From contig NC_092541.1 of the NCBI RefSeq assembly GCF_037038585.1, forward strand, positions 5,769,445 to 5,833,444: a DNA stretch of 64,000 nucleotides. The letters are read 5' to 3'. The notes under the pieces were generated by a model that ran no database searches, had not been told where the DNA came from, and saw only the letters and a program-made list of their open reading frames with translations. The translations under genes were made by a program, and so were the position numbers. The stretch is from Patagioenas fasciata. Its lineage: Eukaryota; Chordata; Aves; Columbiformes; Columbidae. Shown piece by piece: positions 8,431 to 20,429 of this stretch (position 1 is its first letter; each line of letters opens with the position of its first letter).

Positions 8431-9500
8431 TGTGTCTGGGTCGACCTTGACTGGATGCCAGGTGCCCACCAAGCTGCTCTACCACTCCCCCACCATCAGC
8501 TGGACAGGGGGAGAAAATACAAAGAAGCACTCATGGATCAATATAAGGACATGGAGATCACTCATCAATTTCTATTACAGGCAGAACAGTCGACTCGGGG
8601 AAATCAGTTGAATTTATTACCAATGAAATGAGAGTAGGATAATAAGAAAGAAGAACCAATCTCAAACACCTTCCTCCCGCCCCTCCCTTCTTCCAGTCAT
8701 TTCCCTATGTGCACTGTGGGTACTTCCTCTCCTCCCACAGAGTGTAGGGGTTTTGTTTGGGCAGGACCAGATCCTCGGGTGCCAGGGAGTCAAGTGGTTT
8801 CTGTCAACCCACCACACCTGTGCTTGGACAAGTGTTCCACAAGCAGAGCTGTAGCCTGGCCTGGCTCAGGGGTGCTGGAGTTGCTGGGCAGCTGAGTGCT
8901 TGTGGGGGATGTTCCAGCATGTACTCTGTGTTTGGGCTGGTGTCTGCAGGTTCCACTGTATCCCCAGGGCAGGATTGGTGCTGTGCCCTGGGGCTGCCTG
9001 TGGGGCAGGGAGAGAGTGGAGGACTCTGGGAGTCCCAGGCAAGGTGAGGAGCTGGATTGCCCAGATGCTGGCACTTCACCCCAGTGGTAGTGATGCAGGT
9101 CTGGTGTGGGAGGAGGGGAGGCCTTTGTCTCTGAAGATGGCAAGAATGTGTCCTGTGGCCAAAGAGATGGAGAGGGTCAGTGTCTCTGCCCCAGGTCTCA
9201 AGTAGCAGGAATGTGCATGGAACCTTGCCTAATCTGTTGGGTCCTCTGTGCCTGAACCCCTCTTTTGAGCTTCGCAAGCTGTGGGACCCTGAAGAGCCAA
9301 CTTTCTGTAGGGACACCGTCTGTAAGCTGTGGAAGGCTGCTGAAAATTGGGGATTTGCTTCAGGAATGCTCAAGGGACAGATGTTTTGTGTCACTGAGAC
9401 CTGCAGAGCTTGGCTTACAGAGTCCTTATCAACCCTGTTTGCAAGGGAAATGACATCAATAGCTGAAAACCTCTGTCACCCCACTTCATCATTAATAAGT
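8430..9500. other. Intergenic stretch, no gene seen
   Basis: A frame at 9180-9527 stays open in both copies of the duplication, but its translation shows no domain I recognise, and recent duplication alone explains its retention. The part 8590-8720 weakly recalls an avian LTR-type repeat, too weakly to call. Confidence 0.5.
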
Positions 9501-9504
9501 GTGC

Positions 9505-10250
9505 TGTTTTGCCTCAAAGAGAATTAATTTTCTTCATGCCATTAGAACACTTTCTTTTTCTGTAGCCAGCATGGTCATGTGGATTTAGTTTGAGAACAAG
9601 AAGATAACACCCCAGGACAGAGTTAAAGTTTTTTAATTGTTATCTGGGAGCCAAGGACTTTCAGAGCACTCTTTCTCCTTTTGTGAGGCAGCTGGGAAGG
9701 GGGACATAGATGAGCCAGACCTTGACTGACACCCAGGCTGATCAGTAAGAATATTCCATGCCATTAACATTGTGCTTCATATTTAAGGATGGTTGGGATC
9801 TTCCAGCTAGGTTTTGGGTTGAGTCAGGATGGATGGGGATGAAGCCCTGTTATGGTTCTGCTCTGTTTTAGTGGAGTGCTATTCATGAGTTCCTTTAGTT
9901 CAAACTTTGGCCATCCTGACATTTTGCAGTAGCCTCTGGGCCTTTCTGCCTTTTTTTCTCTTTCGTCTCTGGGATCGGCTGTTTGGGACTAAAGTATTGC
10001 TTCCTGGGAATGGCTGTGCAGTGCAGAGTTTGTGAGGGATTACATTGAGTACCTTTATTTTCCATTTCCATTTTATATATAGTACTATTAGTAGCAGTCT
10101 ATTAAAGTTATTTTATTAAACTGTGTTTAAATCAGTCCGTGAGTTTCTCCCTTCTCTTTTGATTCTCTATCCTGTTCGGGGCGGGGAGGTGGGGGAGTGA
10201 GCAAGTGGCTATTGTGGTTATATTGCTGGATTGGGTTAAATCGTGACAGT
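9505..10250 (+). mobile_element. ERVL-type solo LTR (fossil)
   Basis: The right end is typical of avian ERVL LTRs. It has an attaaactg polyadenylation region near 10113, a 'gagtttctcccttctc' stretch, a G-rich 'ggggagtgagcaagtggct' stretch, and the end ttgctggattgggttaaa followed by tcgtgaca at 10250. The left part has the matching 'gttaattttctt'-like start, near 9518. No internal retroviral region adjoins it, so it reads as a solo LTR. It is clearly old and present in both duplicates. Confidence 0.7.
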
Positions 10251-11660
10251 CAGGCAAGAGCAGGTGATGTTGATGAAGGACTTTGGAAACTGTCCCTCCA
10301 GAAGAAAAGGATCTCTGTCAGTGTTTGAACTTACCAGTTGGGAAAAGGGCAATATCCACAGCCCGCTATGTGGATGGGTGCATGGCTGGCTGGCTGACTG
10401 GGTGGATGGGTGGATGGACAGATGTGTTCTGCTCATCACACTGACCCTGGCTGAGGCCTCAGATGTTCTTTTGATCAAATCAGTGCCCAGTAGCATTGGT
10501 CAAACAAGAGGGATGGTTGTGAATGAACGTTGCCTACCACAGCCAGCTCACAGGTTTTCCATTGCCACCTGCACTTCTCAAGGGGACTAGGATGATCAGC
10601 TCCTGCACAGAGCTTTTAAAGAGCAGAGCTGGTCCTGACATAGCAGTACCTTGGGGGCCCTGGTCTCGAGGAAAACTGTTCCATCCACTCTTGGGGATGA
10701 GCAGACACCACAGAGCAGTGATGGACCTGTGGGTACTGGTCACTGTCCTTGGACTGTCCTGGCCCATGGGGTGTTGGGCTTCCAGGGCCTCCAGTATGTG
10801 ACCCAGTGTGCTTAATCCCGATACTGACTTGTGAATGGTGTCAGCCTTGCATGCCTGCCCAGTCCTGGGCCCTGTCGGGTTCTGTAGGGGTGGTGGTAGG
10901 GCTGCAGGGGGGAACCAATCCCTGCTGCCGGTGCCCATGTGTGCTGGCCATGGCCCTCAATCAATTGAGGAGGTGAGGCCGTGGGGCATCCCTGAGGATA
11001 TTCCATCCATCCACACTCCTGCTGTCCCCTGGGGACACCTTTTGTCCTCTCCTCCTTCCCTAGCACAGCAGTGACCAGAGCAAGAGGTGTCCCATGCCCA
11101 GGAGCCTGCAGGGTGTCTTGTCTCCTTTGCCTCCCACAGAGTTGTAGCTTCTCAACTGAGGATAACAGAGGTTGTGCTTCTTGTTTGCAGGAACTCTGGG
11201 TGTATGTTTGGGTCAAAACACTGCAAGGTGAGGGCTGATGGCCACTTGCTCTGTGGTGGCTGGGTTGTTTTCCATACTGTCACAGGATAGTGCCCCAAAA
11301 AGGTCCAGTGCACTGGGTCTCAGTAGTTCATTTTCCCTGAGCAGCTTGGGAGGGCGCATATGGAGGAAAGTCCCACTCAGAGGCCCAGGCTGGGATGCAG
11401 AAATCTATAAAGAGTCTAAAGAGGGAACTGGGGCCCTAGATGCAAGGATCACGAGGGACAAGTGAGAGTCTGCACCCCTTTGCCATTTTAAAGTTCACAC
11501 AGAGTATCTGACTGCATTTCACAAAGAGTGAAGGCTGGATGTGGAGAGCCTTGCAGCTAGGGGAGCAGAAGAAAAGGAAGAAAGGGAAAAAGGAAGAGAG
11601 GAAGAAAGGAAGAGAAAGACAGGAAGAAAGGAAGAAAGAAAAATTTGATAAGGAAACATG
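10251..11660. other. Intergenic stretch 3' of keratin K1, no gene seen
   Basis: Non-coding. It includes a short ggatgggt/ggct-type simple repeat at 10368-10425 and a (GGAA)n-like purine tract at 11563-11645 that ends just before the keratin C-terminal region. No other feature was recognised. Confidence 0.55.
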
Positions 11661-11668
11661 AGCCATGT

Positions 11669-12471
11669 TCATGGATTCATTCTTTGTCCAGCACTATGTC
11701 TGTACTTCCTGGGGAGCCTTCCCAAGGGCCATGTCCAGTAGCTTTTGCAGGGGAGGCACTTTCTGCCACAATAACGAGTGAAAATGCCAGAGAGGTCACA
11801 GCAACCAGAGTTGATGGGCATTCCATCACAGCTGAGGATTCTGCCAACAGCAGCAGAGGTGGAGGAGCCCACAACGGTGTCCTGTGGGAAGAAGCTGAGG
11901 ATGGGGCCAGGCAGGGTCACCACCACAGGGGAGGGCTCAATGACAATGGTGGAGTTCTGGCTCTGCCTGACATATGGCTCATTGCAGCTGTTGGCCAGTG
12001 GGATTGGGCTGCAGGGCTGGCAGGGCAGGCACTGGTCATAGCAGGACATGCTCTAAGGCTCTGGATGTGCAGGGATGAAGCAGAGCACAAAGGTGGGTGA
12101 AGAGCAGTATGGTTACACTGTCACAAAGGAACCAAGGCCACTACTGAATGGGGACATGGAAGCAGTGCCAGGGACACAGAGTCTTCATTGATTCAGCCTT
12201 CCATGTCTCTACAAAGAGCAGGGAACCTCTCTTCCAGTGAATAAACCAAAAGACCCAAGCTCTTTGAGCAGACATTCTCCACGTTTGCCACTCCCAAGGC
12301 AAGGAGCTCCAGGACCAAGAAGTGAACAAAGCCAAGTTCAGCTAAGAGGTGTATTGAGGAAAGATCTGACTTTGGAAGAGGAAAAGAGACTTCAGACCCA
12401 CCTGGCACCCAAGCAGAAGGAGGCAAGAGAAGTGGATGAGAGAGCAGGCAGGGACTTGCCTGCCTTTTATA
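11669..12471 (-). CDS. K1: feather beta-keratin gene with C-terminal extension
   Basis: Structural protein of feather barbs and barbules. Coding exon 12049-11669 starts [13 protein letters not shown] and continues through [15 protein letters not shown], the beta-sheet core that builds the keratin filament. A 5' non-coding exon ends near 12402; the intron is about 12061-12401 (donor GTGGGT). A TATAAAA box lies at 12471-12465, the usual feather-keratin layout. After the normal terminal CLPC the expected TAA reads AAA, so the frame runs 26 residues further ([10 protein letters not shown]...). The protein is thus 126 instead of about 98-100 residues. Two cysteines common in the family are replaced (NEPYVRQS). 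The gene may be decaying. It lies divergent to V3. Confidence 0.85.
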
Positions 12472-13710
12472 CCTGCCCTACATTGCCGCAAGGCAAGAGG
12501 CACCCTTGGCAGGGGTAACAATTTTCTGACAAGCTCATCTTGAATGTAAACCATCACAGGTAATGAGATGGGTGGTGCTTTGGTTTCCTGCACTTCTGTC
12601 TTTTCATTTCCAGGTTTGTGTTATGCCCATTCCCCAATGAAGCAGACAAATGTTGTCATTCTGGGACATCCTGTTGGGGCTGAAGTGTCGCTCTCCGGAA
12701 GAAGCTCCAGGGATCCTCAGCTGGATCCCCAGATGCTCCTGTGCATAAGGACACGCCATATCCATCTCTTTCCCTCCCTCCTCAGCTCACCCCCAATGGT
12801 CACTTTTTTCCTCCCCAGGTGTGTGCATTATGCTGCTGGTTTTGACCCATCCTGCCCAGCACTGCCCTCAGGACAAATTATTGGACTGTTTTGACTGATC
12901 TCCTCTCTGTGCAGTCTGTGAGTACACAGACAATGCCATGGGCTTGCCTGGGGCCTTGTCCTTCCCCAGAATGCTCTAGCGTTGCTGTGGTTCCCCCCAG
13001 GTGTCCTCAATAGAATCTACAGTTTCTTGTGTTGTTACATGTATTCTTGTCTTGTGTGCTATCGTGAGCAGCTCTTTTTGTGTGAATTCACTTGAGAGCA
13101 CAAATTTGTGCGTGATTCCACACCTGTGTGTATGAGCCTCTGTGCGTGTGTCCTTGTCACTCATCAGGAAGAAATGAGGCGCTCACAGCAGGGACACTCT
13201 CTATTGCTTTGTTCATGAGCAACATGTGTCCAGGGTCAAAAGGAGCCCAAGTGCACTTCAATGGCATGAAACTGCTAGAGATCTGACCATGCAAGAGGCA
13301 CTGAAATGCAGCACCTGTCTCCTGAGCCCTCCTTTTCCTGCCCCTCCAAACTTGCCCTCCTCTACTGTTGATTTCCAGCCACAACAATGATGGTTTCGCT
13401 CCAGTTTAGATCCTTCATTTAATTACAAGTTACAGTATTTGAAATGCCTCAGCACAGTGGGAAGTCCCCTCCACATCTCCCTCCATGTGAGGGCACAGCC
13501 ACAAGACAGCTGAGGAGGGTGGGGATTGCTTTATGGGCAAGGACAAAGACTGAGAAATCCTGCACAACCATGTGCTGGCCATCCCTGAGTGGATGTGCTT
13601 CCAATGCATTGCTGAATGTGTCTGGGACGGCACAGAGCCCACGCTCGTGTCCACGACAATGTCAAAGGTACTTGTGCAGCCCATGGATTAGGTGTTGTGC
13701 CATGTAGGGA
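12472..13710. other. Upstream region of keratin K1
   Basis: Non-coding, but homologous to sequence upstream of K2 (30490-31640), K3 (41650-42880) and K4 (55857-57200), so it is part of the keratin module. Relative to K4 about 101 bp are missing at 12640. Confidence 0.6.
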
Positions 13711-15120
13711 CTATGACCTTGGATGAGACAGGTATTGAATGAAGAGAACATGGACTCTACTGTCGCTGTGCTGTGAGTGGAAGGAAAGACCCTGTGGCTT
13801 GCACAGGAAAGACAAAGAACTGATAACTGCTTTGGACTTCAGCACCCAGGACCACCATGTCCCGCACTGGAATCTCAGTCTGAGTGCGCAGCAACTGTCC
13901 GTGGAAGGGAAGAGACTTTGGCTTTGAGGACACATCCTCCAAAGCCTGGTATTTTCCCACAGGGGTGAACAGAAGAGACCCTCTTTCCAAGAAGGGCTCT
14001 GCATAGTGAATAAAGTTCCTGAGCCCATCTTCCCTCCTGAATGTTTGTCTGCCTGAGCTAAGGTCCAACTTGGAGACAGCACAATCGAGAGCTTCCCTCC
14101 TTCCCTCCAGTGATCGCAGTGAGACCAGTGCCAGGGAGCTCTGCTGGCAAAGCCAGGGCTGATTCTCCTCTCTGTGGAGCTGCCTCTGAGATGAAGATTT
14201 AGTGTAGCCAAGGGCCAACCTCATCGATTTCTCATGGTGTAACCTACACTGTAGAGAAGGGAAGGGCAGGGGAGCTGTGTACCTGCAGTTTGAAAGGACC
14301 TTTGACACCCTCTTCTGTACATGTGGAGCATGAATGTCTTCATTAAGGAGCTGATAAGTTGTGTTAAAATGAAGAATGTGTCTGTCTGGCACCTCATGAA
14401 GCTCAAGAAGAGCAAGGGCAAGGTTTTTTGTTGGGGTAGAAACCAGACCATGCAGTAACAGATGTTGGGGTGTTACTGCTAGGAAGCAGATCCACAGAAG
14501 ACAATGTGTGTTTTTAGGAGACACTTAGCTGAACACAAGACAGCATGTGCCCTTGCAGCCAAGAAGACCAACCACATCCTGAACTCTGACAACCAAAGTA
14601 TTGGCAGCGAGTGCAGGAAACTGTCCTTACCTCTCTGTCCATTTGAGAACCCACCTGGAGTGCTGCTGCCAGGCTGGGGCTTCCCAGTCAAAGAAGGTTA
14701 TCGACATACAGAAAGGAGTCCAACAAAGGCCACCAAGGGGCATAGTGTGCTGCCAAACCTCACAACTGAGGAGAGGCTGAGAGAACTGGGTCTGTCCATC
14801 TTGGAGATGTCTCATGTAAGACCTTCTTGCCCTCTACAACTTCTTCATCAGAAGATGGAGAGAAGATGGACCAAGACTCAGAAGTGCACATCAAGAAGAG
14901 TAGAGGCAATAGACCAGTAAATGAGATGGGAAGAAGTTTGCCTAAGCAATAGGCTGAAAGAAAAAAGAACTGGAACGGGATTCTCAGTGAGGTTGTGCAA
15001 TCTCCCTCCTTAGAGGTGTTCAAGGCTGGAATGAATGTGGCCTTGAACAACTCGGTCTAAAGGAACCTGTTCCACCAGAGGGCCAACCTATATGACCCCT
15101 GGAAGTCCATTATCACTTAC
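13710..15120 (+). mobile_element. 290-bp block and CR1 RT remnant before V3
   Basis: The block at 14050-14280 matches 4090-4330. It is followed by degraded CR1 ORF2 with YLQFERTFDT, LMKLKKSKGKV, RRHLAEHKTACALAAKKTN and EERLRELGLSILEM. The segment 13710-14050 is unassigned. It ends at the conserved V3 upstream block. Confidence 0.7.
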
Positions 15121-15149
15121 ATTCTCACTGTATAACTCCCATGTTACCC

Positions 15150-15600
15150 CTGTTCTCCATGACCCCTGCACACCCACATTTCTCCTCACACTCCCTCTGC
15201 CACAACACAACTTTCAGGCATTGTACTGGGACTACACAAAGGCGGATGGAAGGAGACTCTCAGCCTCCTTGCTGCCAACCGCAAGAAACCAGTGGCTGCT
15301 ATTTCCAGCTCCTGAGCTCAGAGACAGCTCTGGGAAGCTGGTCCATCTCCTGCGTCAGGGCCCTGCTGTTCCCCAGGCTGCAGCCGGCACTGTGTGGGAT
15401 TCTTCTTGCTGGAGGAGGGGCAGAGTCCATTTCCCAGAAGCCAAAATTCTGGCCGTGCAGAGCCCCGGAGCCCGGAAGAGAGGAGAGATAGGAGAGGCGA
15501 GGCGAGGAGAGGAGGACGAAGGGGAGGAGGACGGGGAGGAGGGGGAGGAGGAGGCGGCGCGTCCGGAGCAGAGAGCCGGGGCTGGCGGGGGGCAGCCAGG
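15150..15600 (+). promoter_or_regulatory. V3 upstream block, probable V promoter
   Basis: Homologue of the V2 upstream block. ACCGCAAGAAA is at 15288-15298, one base weaker on the ETS side than in V2. The CRE-like octamer is degraded to TGACCCCT. A short G+A tract (15475-15560) takes the place of the long GGAGA array. Confidence 0.5.
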
Positions 15601-15621
15601 CGCAGGCGGCGGAGCGGCGGG

Positions 15622-16774
15622 ATGCGGCGGTGCCGGGGCGCAGGGCTGGCGGGACTGGCCGCGGTGCTCCTGGGTGCGCGGGGCTGGCGGGGCTGGGTGG
15701 CCGCCCAGACTTTGCCCGGTGTATTCCCTTGGGACCCACCACAAACTCTTCCTTCTCCTTTTGTCTCTGTCCTCTCTCGTTCCCCTTCAACAGCTCTTTT
15801 GAGTCGCTTCTGGGTAGTCTCCCTCTTTTCCATTGTCTCTGTGATTACAAGACTGCTTACAGGTACACCTATCTTTCTATACACGCACTATTTTCTCTGT
15901 AAATTCAACACTTCTTATTTACCCGATTTCAGCCCACTTTCATTTTAACACTCACTCCTGCTCTCCACTCTTCCTACCTTCACTCATCTCTCCGCTCCTC
16001 TTTCTACCTATCTCTCCAGGCCACTTCCATCAGTAACCACTCTTCCTACTCTCTGAAGACCCCTCTGTTCTCTCACTCTGAGAGTTTGCTTTCCTGCACC
16101 TCTCCATTATTCAAATACATAATCTAATCCCCTTATGCTTTCAACATATATTATTTTTTCTGAATTCAACCCTCCATACTTCCCTGTAACACACCCATTC
16201 TCCTCTCTCTTCATCCCCTCTTCATCTATCCATCCATCCATTCATTAATCTGACTTTCTTTCTGTGTCAGGGTACATCAATTCCAAAATCCCCCCAAACT
16301 TCTTCTCTCGCTCCACACACATCCAGCACATGACCACTCTCCATCCCTGTTCATGGGTACATCTTCCCATCCTTTCTTGTCCATCTCCTTCTCACTGCCA
16401 TTCTACCTAACAATTTATTGTGGAAAATCCGAGCTCGGAGACTTTTGATGATCTTTGGTCTTTTTTCCTTCTTTCTCTGCAGTGACTGTGGGCAGAGCCC
16501 AGGTGCAGCAGGAGCCCTCGGCAGACACCACCGAGGGCACCGACATCAGCATCAACTGCTCACACCCCAACATACAATCGTACGACTACATCGCCTGGTA
16601 CCGTCAGCTACCGGGCCGACGTCCCGAATTCCTCGTGAACAGTCTTAGAGGCTCCAAACCGCTGTCGGAGCCGCCGGGCCGGCTGTCGGTGGCGGCAGAC
16701 CGCCGGTCCAGCGCCCTGTGGCTCTCCCGGCCCCGGCGCGGGGACGCGGCGGTGTATTACTGCGCCGTGGGAGA
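15622..16774 (+). CDS. TRAV: V3: T-cell receptor alpha/delta V segment, family A
   Basis: Leader exon 15622-15673 is the consensus MRRCRGAGLAGLAAVLL. V exon 16483-16774 follows an 809-bp intron that ends ctttctctgcag. The product is 114 residues with Cys43, Trp56 and Cys111. CDR1 carries NIQSYDYIA. CDR2 carries FLVNSLRGSKPLSEPPG. An N-C-S sequon overlaps the first cysteine. The frame is open. It lies 3.1 kb from and divergent to keratin K1. The V9 duplicate differs at several residues although its flanks are almost the same. Confidence 0.9.
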
Positions 16775-16813
16775 CACGGGGAGAGGAGCCGGGGCTGCGG
16801 CCGCGCACGAACC
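16775..16813 (+). promoter_or_regulatory. V3 recombination signal, 23-bp spacer
   Basis: Heptamer CACGGGG (16775-16781), 23-bp spacer, nonamer GCACGAACC (16805-16813). Confidence 0.85.
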
Positions 16814-16864
16814 GCCGCGGGCGGGGTCGGGTGGGTGGGGGGAGCGGGTGAACCACCCCGGCCG

Positions 16865-16883
16865 GATCCTCCAGGGGGCGCTG
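16865..16883 (+). promoter_or_regulatory. CTCF-like motif downstream of V3
   Basis: gatcctccagggggcgctg lies 51 bp past the nonamer, same orientation as the gene, with the full CCAGGGGGCGCT core. Confidence 0.62.
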
Positions 16884-18235
16884 CCGCTCCGCCCGCCGGT
16901 GCCGCCTTCTCCCGCCCGGCCCCGGGACGGTTCCGTCGCCCGAGCGGCACCGGCACCGGCTTCAGCATCAACATCGGCATCGCCATTGACATTTCCGTTG
17001 CCACTCCCCGCGGGACGGAGACAGAAATACCCCGTCACAGCAGGGTGGAATCGCGATCGAAGCAGTGGCGGTGGCCGGCGGTGGCCGGGAAACAGCGACC
17101 GCACCCGCCGACTCCCGGCGAGGAGCAGCGACTTTCTGCTCTGCACAGGGAGGCGGGCATCAGAGATCCTCCTGCCCACGGGCAGCTGCACAGCCCTCGC
17201 TCCTGCTGCACCGACCGTCCCATGGAACAGATGGGAGCTCTTCTTGGGATTTTGGTTTTCCCCACCAGCACAGCCAAGGGACCCCTGAGCAGGTGCTTTC
17301 CTCTGCCCTGTAAACACAGGGACTCCCCCGCTAAAGTGCTAATGCAAAATTCGACTTGGAAAAAAACAACCAGAAGGGGTTTAATTTTTGCTACTTTGTT
17401 AAAGCTCAGATATGCAATTTAAAACTGTGTCCTCCAGCTACCACACTTTCAGGGAGATTTCAAAAATTCCTGTTAGTGTTACAAAATCATTGCATGGAGT
17501 TAGGAGTTCAAGCTCCACACCAACCAGGAACAGGGGATGTCAAGGTCACAGGCACCTCCAAACACTCTCCACAGTGGCTCATTATTGAGACCAGGAGCTT
17601 GTGTGTCAGGAGTCAGAAGCTTGGCATTTGAGGCCCAGGAGACAGCACAAAGCTTGCACTGGTCCCACTGACCACAGCCCCAGGTGATGCCAGGTTTGTC
17701 CTTGAAGAGTGAGACAGAAAGACATCGGCTAAGTTGCCCTGAGCAGCTGGAGGTCTGAGGTGAGTGAGAGCTGGCAGGAGGCCTCTGGGAAGAGACTGTG
17801 GGCTCCAGCCAGTCCCCAGGGCCTCTGTGTGGCTCGAGTAGCTGACAGAGCTGTTCACAGCCCATAGGCAGAGCCTGCAGAGGCACAGAGTGAAGGATCA
17901 GCCCTTCTCCCTGTCACAGTTGGACTCCCTAACTGTGTTTCCGGGACAAATAAGGCAGAGCAACAGACATGGCCAGTCCAGCACACAGATCTGTCACATG
18001 CTCACATGGTATTGACCCCTCTTCTCACTGCCTCCTTCTGTCTTCCCACACTTGCTCCAGGTCAAACTACCTTTCCTGGTCTCAGCTCCTTCCCCTAAAC
18101 ATCTCCAGGCTTGCAAAATCACCAAATGCTTTCCCACTGCATCCCATAATGAGTCTGATACTGCTGTATTCAGAAACATTGATGAGTCTATAGGATGGTA
18201 TTCTCACCCTTCTGGATGGCAGGAGAAGTTCACCA
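16884..18235. other. V3 3' flank, no gene seen
   Basis: Strongly GC-rich to about 17180, then average. No coding homology seen. Retained almost unchanged at 60347-61690. Confidence 0.55.
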
Positions 18236-18239
18236 TGGA

Positions 18240-18805
18240 CGGTTCTCCCTTGCTGGGGGGTGGCTGGACTTGGTGTGATCTCCAGGAGGAGCAAAAAGCT
18301 GTAGTTGATCTCTCCATAGGGCCTTTTCATGGCAGAAGCGGGAAGTCCCGAGGACGTCCAACTGGGAAGACTCTCTTGTTCATTCCCTCCCATCAGCTCT
18401 GTACACACATTCCAAGATCCCCCCTGAATCCTCTCTTCCCCAAGCTGAACACTGTCAGCCCTCTCAGTGTATCCTCATAGTTAAGATGCTCCAGTCCCTG
18501 CACTATTTTGCTGGTCTTGCTCCGGTATCTTTTTTCCATCAGGAGGTCCAGAACTGGAGCCAGAGCTCCAGAGTTGGCCTCACCAGCGCTGAGTAGAGAG
18601 GAAGGATCAGGTCCCTTGTTCTGCTGGAGATGCCCTTCCTACTGCAGCCCAGGCTGCTGTTGACCTTCCTTGCCATGAGGGTCCATTGCCACAGCAGACA
18701 CAGGAACACCTCAGAGCTGCTGAAACTGAGCGGGACACAGCAGTGAGTATTCAGGAGAAGCATCCCAGCTGCTTGTCCAGCTCTTCCCTCAGCATGCACC
18801 AGTGA
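18240..18805 (-). mobile_element. CR1 LINE fragment, antisense
   Basis: The minus strand reads LMARKVNSSLGCSRKGISSR, then LILPLYSALVRPTLELWLQF, a degraded CR1 RT C-terminal half. Homologues are at 34745-35330 and 61690-62280, each downstream of a family-A V gene, so the insertion is older than those duplications. Confidence 0.8.
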
Positions 18806-20425
18806 CCACTGTTGGAAAAGAGGACTCTAGGTAGGAGATGTGGTTTTACCTCCTTTCCAAAATAAAATCCTTAAAGAGATAAAGTGTCCTCCTAGCCCTG
18901 CATCTGGGGATCAGTGAAAGCCTCAACATGTGAGCAAGACCCGTCAGCCAGGCACTGGACAAGAGTTTCTGTTGAACGCCTTGAATTGTCTCCCTGCTCT
19001 TCACGTGTCTTCTCCAGCTTAGGGACTGACCAGTGCGTTCCTGGGGGCTGGGGTGGAGTCCCTGTGTCCCTGTGGGTTCCCTGCCCAACAGAAAACTGCT
19101 GGTGACTGTACTTTCAGGATGTGTCTTTCTGGGATCTTATTTACTCCAGAAACAGGAAACTTTCAGCATTTTGAGGAACTCACTCACCTGAGCAAGTTCA
19201 ACAGAGGCCCCTGTAAGGGCGTGTGGAATGTGAGAGCAGCTGGTTAGTGAACCAGCCTTAGGGAAGGCTGGCTGATCAAGTCCCTTTTCCTTTCAAAGGG
19301 AAGAACAAGGAAAAGGGAAAGCGATTAACAAAGCCTACAATGACACCAGTTTCTCAGTAAGTGATAAGGGAGGCAAGGAAGGAGACCAGAGCTCTGCAGC
19401 CTCCAATTGATGGGCCATTGGGAAACTGCAGGTGTAGATTTCAAGTGGGACAGGCTGAGCTTTGTAAGTGACAGGAAGTGACAAGAGGAACATGAGGATT
19501 CTGGATGTTTGAGGGGGTTGTGCAGGACTAGAGAACACTTCTGAAGGCATGTGTAGGGGAAGGGTCAAAGGAGGGGGGAAAGAGAAGACTGGGGAGGAGC
19601 AAGGGGACTGAATAGAAAGGAGGAAGAAAATAGAAGTCGGTACCTGCACGTGAGGCAGGACTGCTCAGTGCATTTGTTGGGATGATCCCTATGCCTGACC
19701 ACTACAGCTCCCCCGCTTTCTTATTAAATCCTTTCTTAACCATCCTTCTGTGTAACGTCCCCTGTTTGAGTGCCAGTAGTTTGGGAGAGTAGTGTGAAAG
19801 AGAGAACTGGGTGCCAGTAACTGGATGGACTGTGCTGTGTGCAGCAAGACCTCCAGCCAGCAGCTGGAGAAGAGACCTCTGCTCACAGGGTCTGTCAGTC
19901 TCTGTGTCAGCAACTGGAGGGACAACATCACACATGATGTGTGAGAAGTCATTGGAGGGATCTCAGTGGTTTTTGGTGTTCTTTCTGAATTTAAGTTGAT
20001 GCTCATGTGTGTTTGTGGAATTTTTTGCCATATTGCAAACTTGCTTGCCCAGTGAGCAGGAGGAAAAGTTGTATCTAAAGCCAATGCCAGCGGTGGGTAA
20101 GGTGGCCCAAGGCCAGCACATGACTGCTCAACAGACTGATGCTACCAAGCTGTGGTAATGATTGAGGGATCCAAGAGTGTGGAAATAACTGTGAGACAAG
20201 TGGGTGATTGTGTGCATCTCTTTGTCAGTGAACATCAGACTGGCCATGCCAGGGAGAAGGAGGAGCCCCAGGTGCTGGGTCAGAGGGCCCTGGCTCCGGG
20301 CAGGACTATGAGATGGGCTGAGGGCCCATGGCGATATTTGAGGGGTGCAGGAATGCGGCTGTGCTGGTGACTCCAGAGGGTGAGGGGGTGTGTGTTTGCA
20401 CTATGGAAATGTATGAGCCAGGCAT
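18806..20425. other. Intergenic stretch, no gene seen
   Basis: No coding homology. The part 19260-19740 recurs at 35800-36265 and 62725-63200. It ends with a cttattaaatcctttctt stretch that could be an old LTR-like end, but no family could be assigned. Confidence 0.5.
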
Positions 20426-20429
20426 CATG

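Noticed and set aside
8590-8720. Weak resemblance to an antisense avian LTR-type repeat
   Set aside because: Similarity is short and from memory only; not enough to call a fossil element.
9180-9527. Open frame of 115 codons kept in both duplicates (longer at 52442-52912)
   Set aside because: No recognisable domain, no start context or splice support, and the duplication is recent enough to keep the frame open by chance.
13757-14524. 255-codon minus-strand open frame, also at 57243-58010
   Set aside because: It lies antisense across unassigned sequence, the 290-bp block and a CR1 remnant; its translation resembles no family.
17035-17280. Short GC-rich frames downstream of V3 as a possible J segment
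   Set aside because: No FGxG motif, no splice donor after it and no 12-bp-spacer signal were found.
19260-19760. Possible LTR end (cttattaaatcctttctt) repeated at 35800-36265 and 62725-63200
   Set aside because: No matching left end, no internal region and no family recognised; repeats are explained by module duplication.
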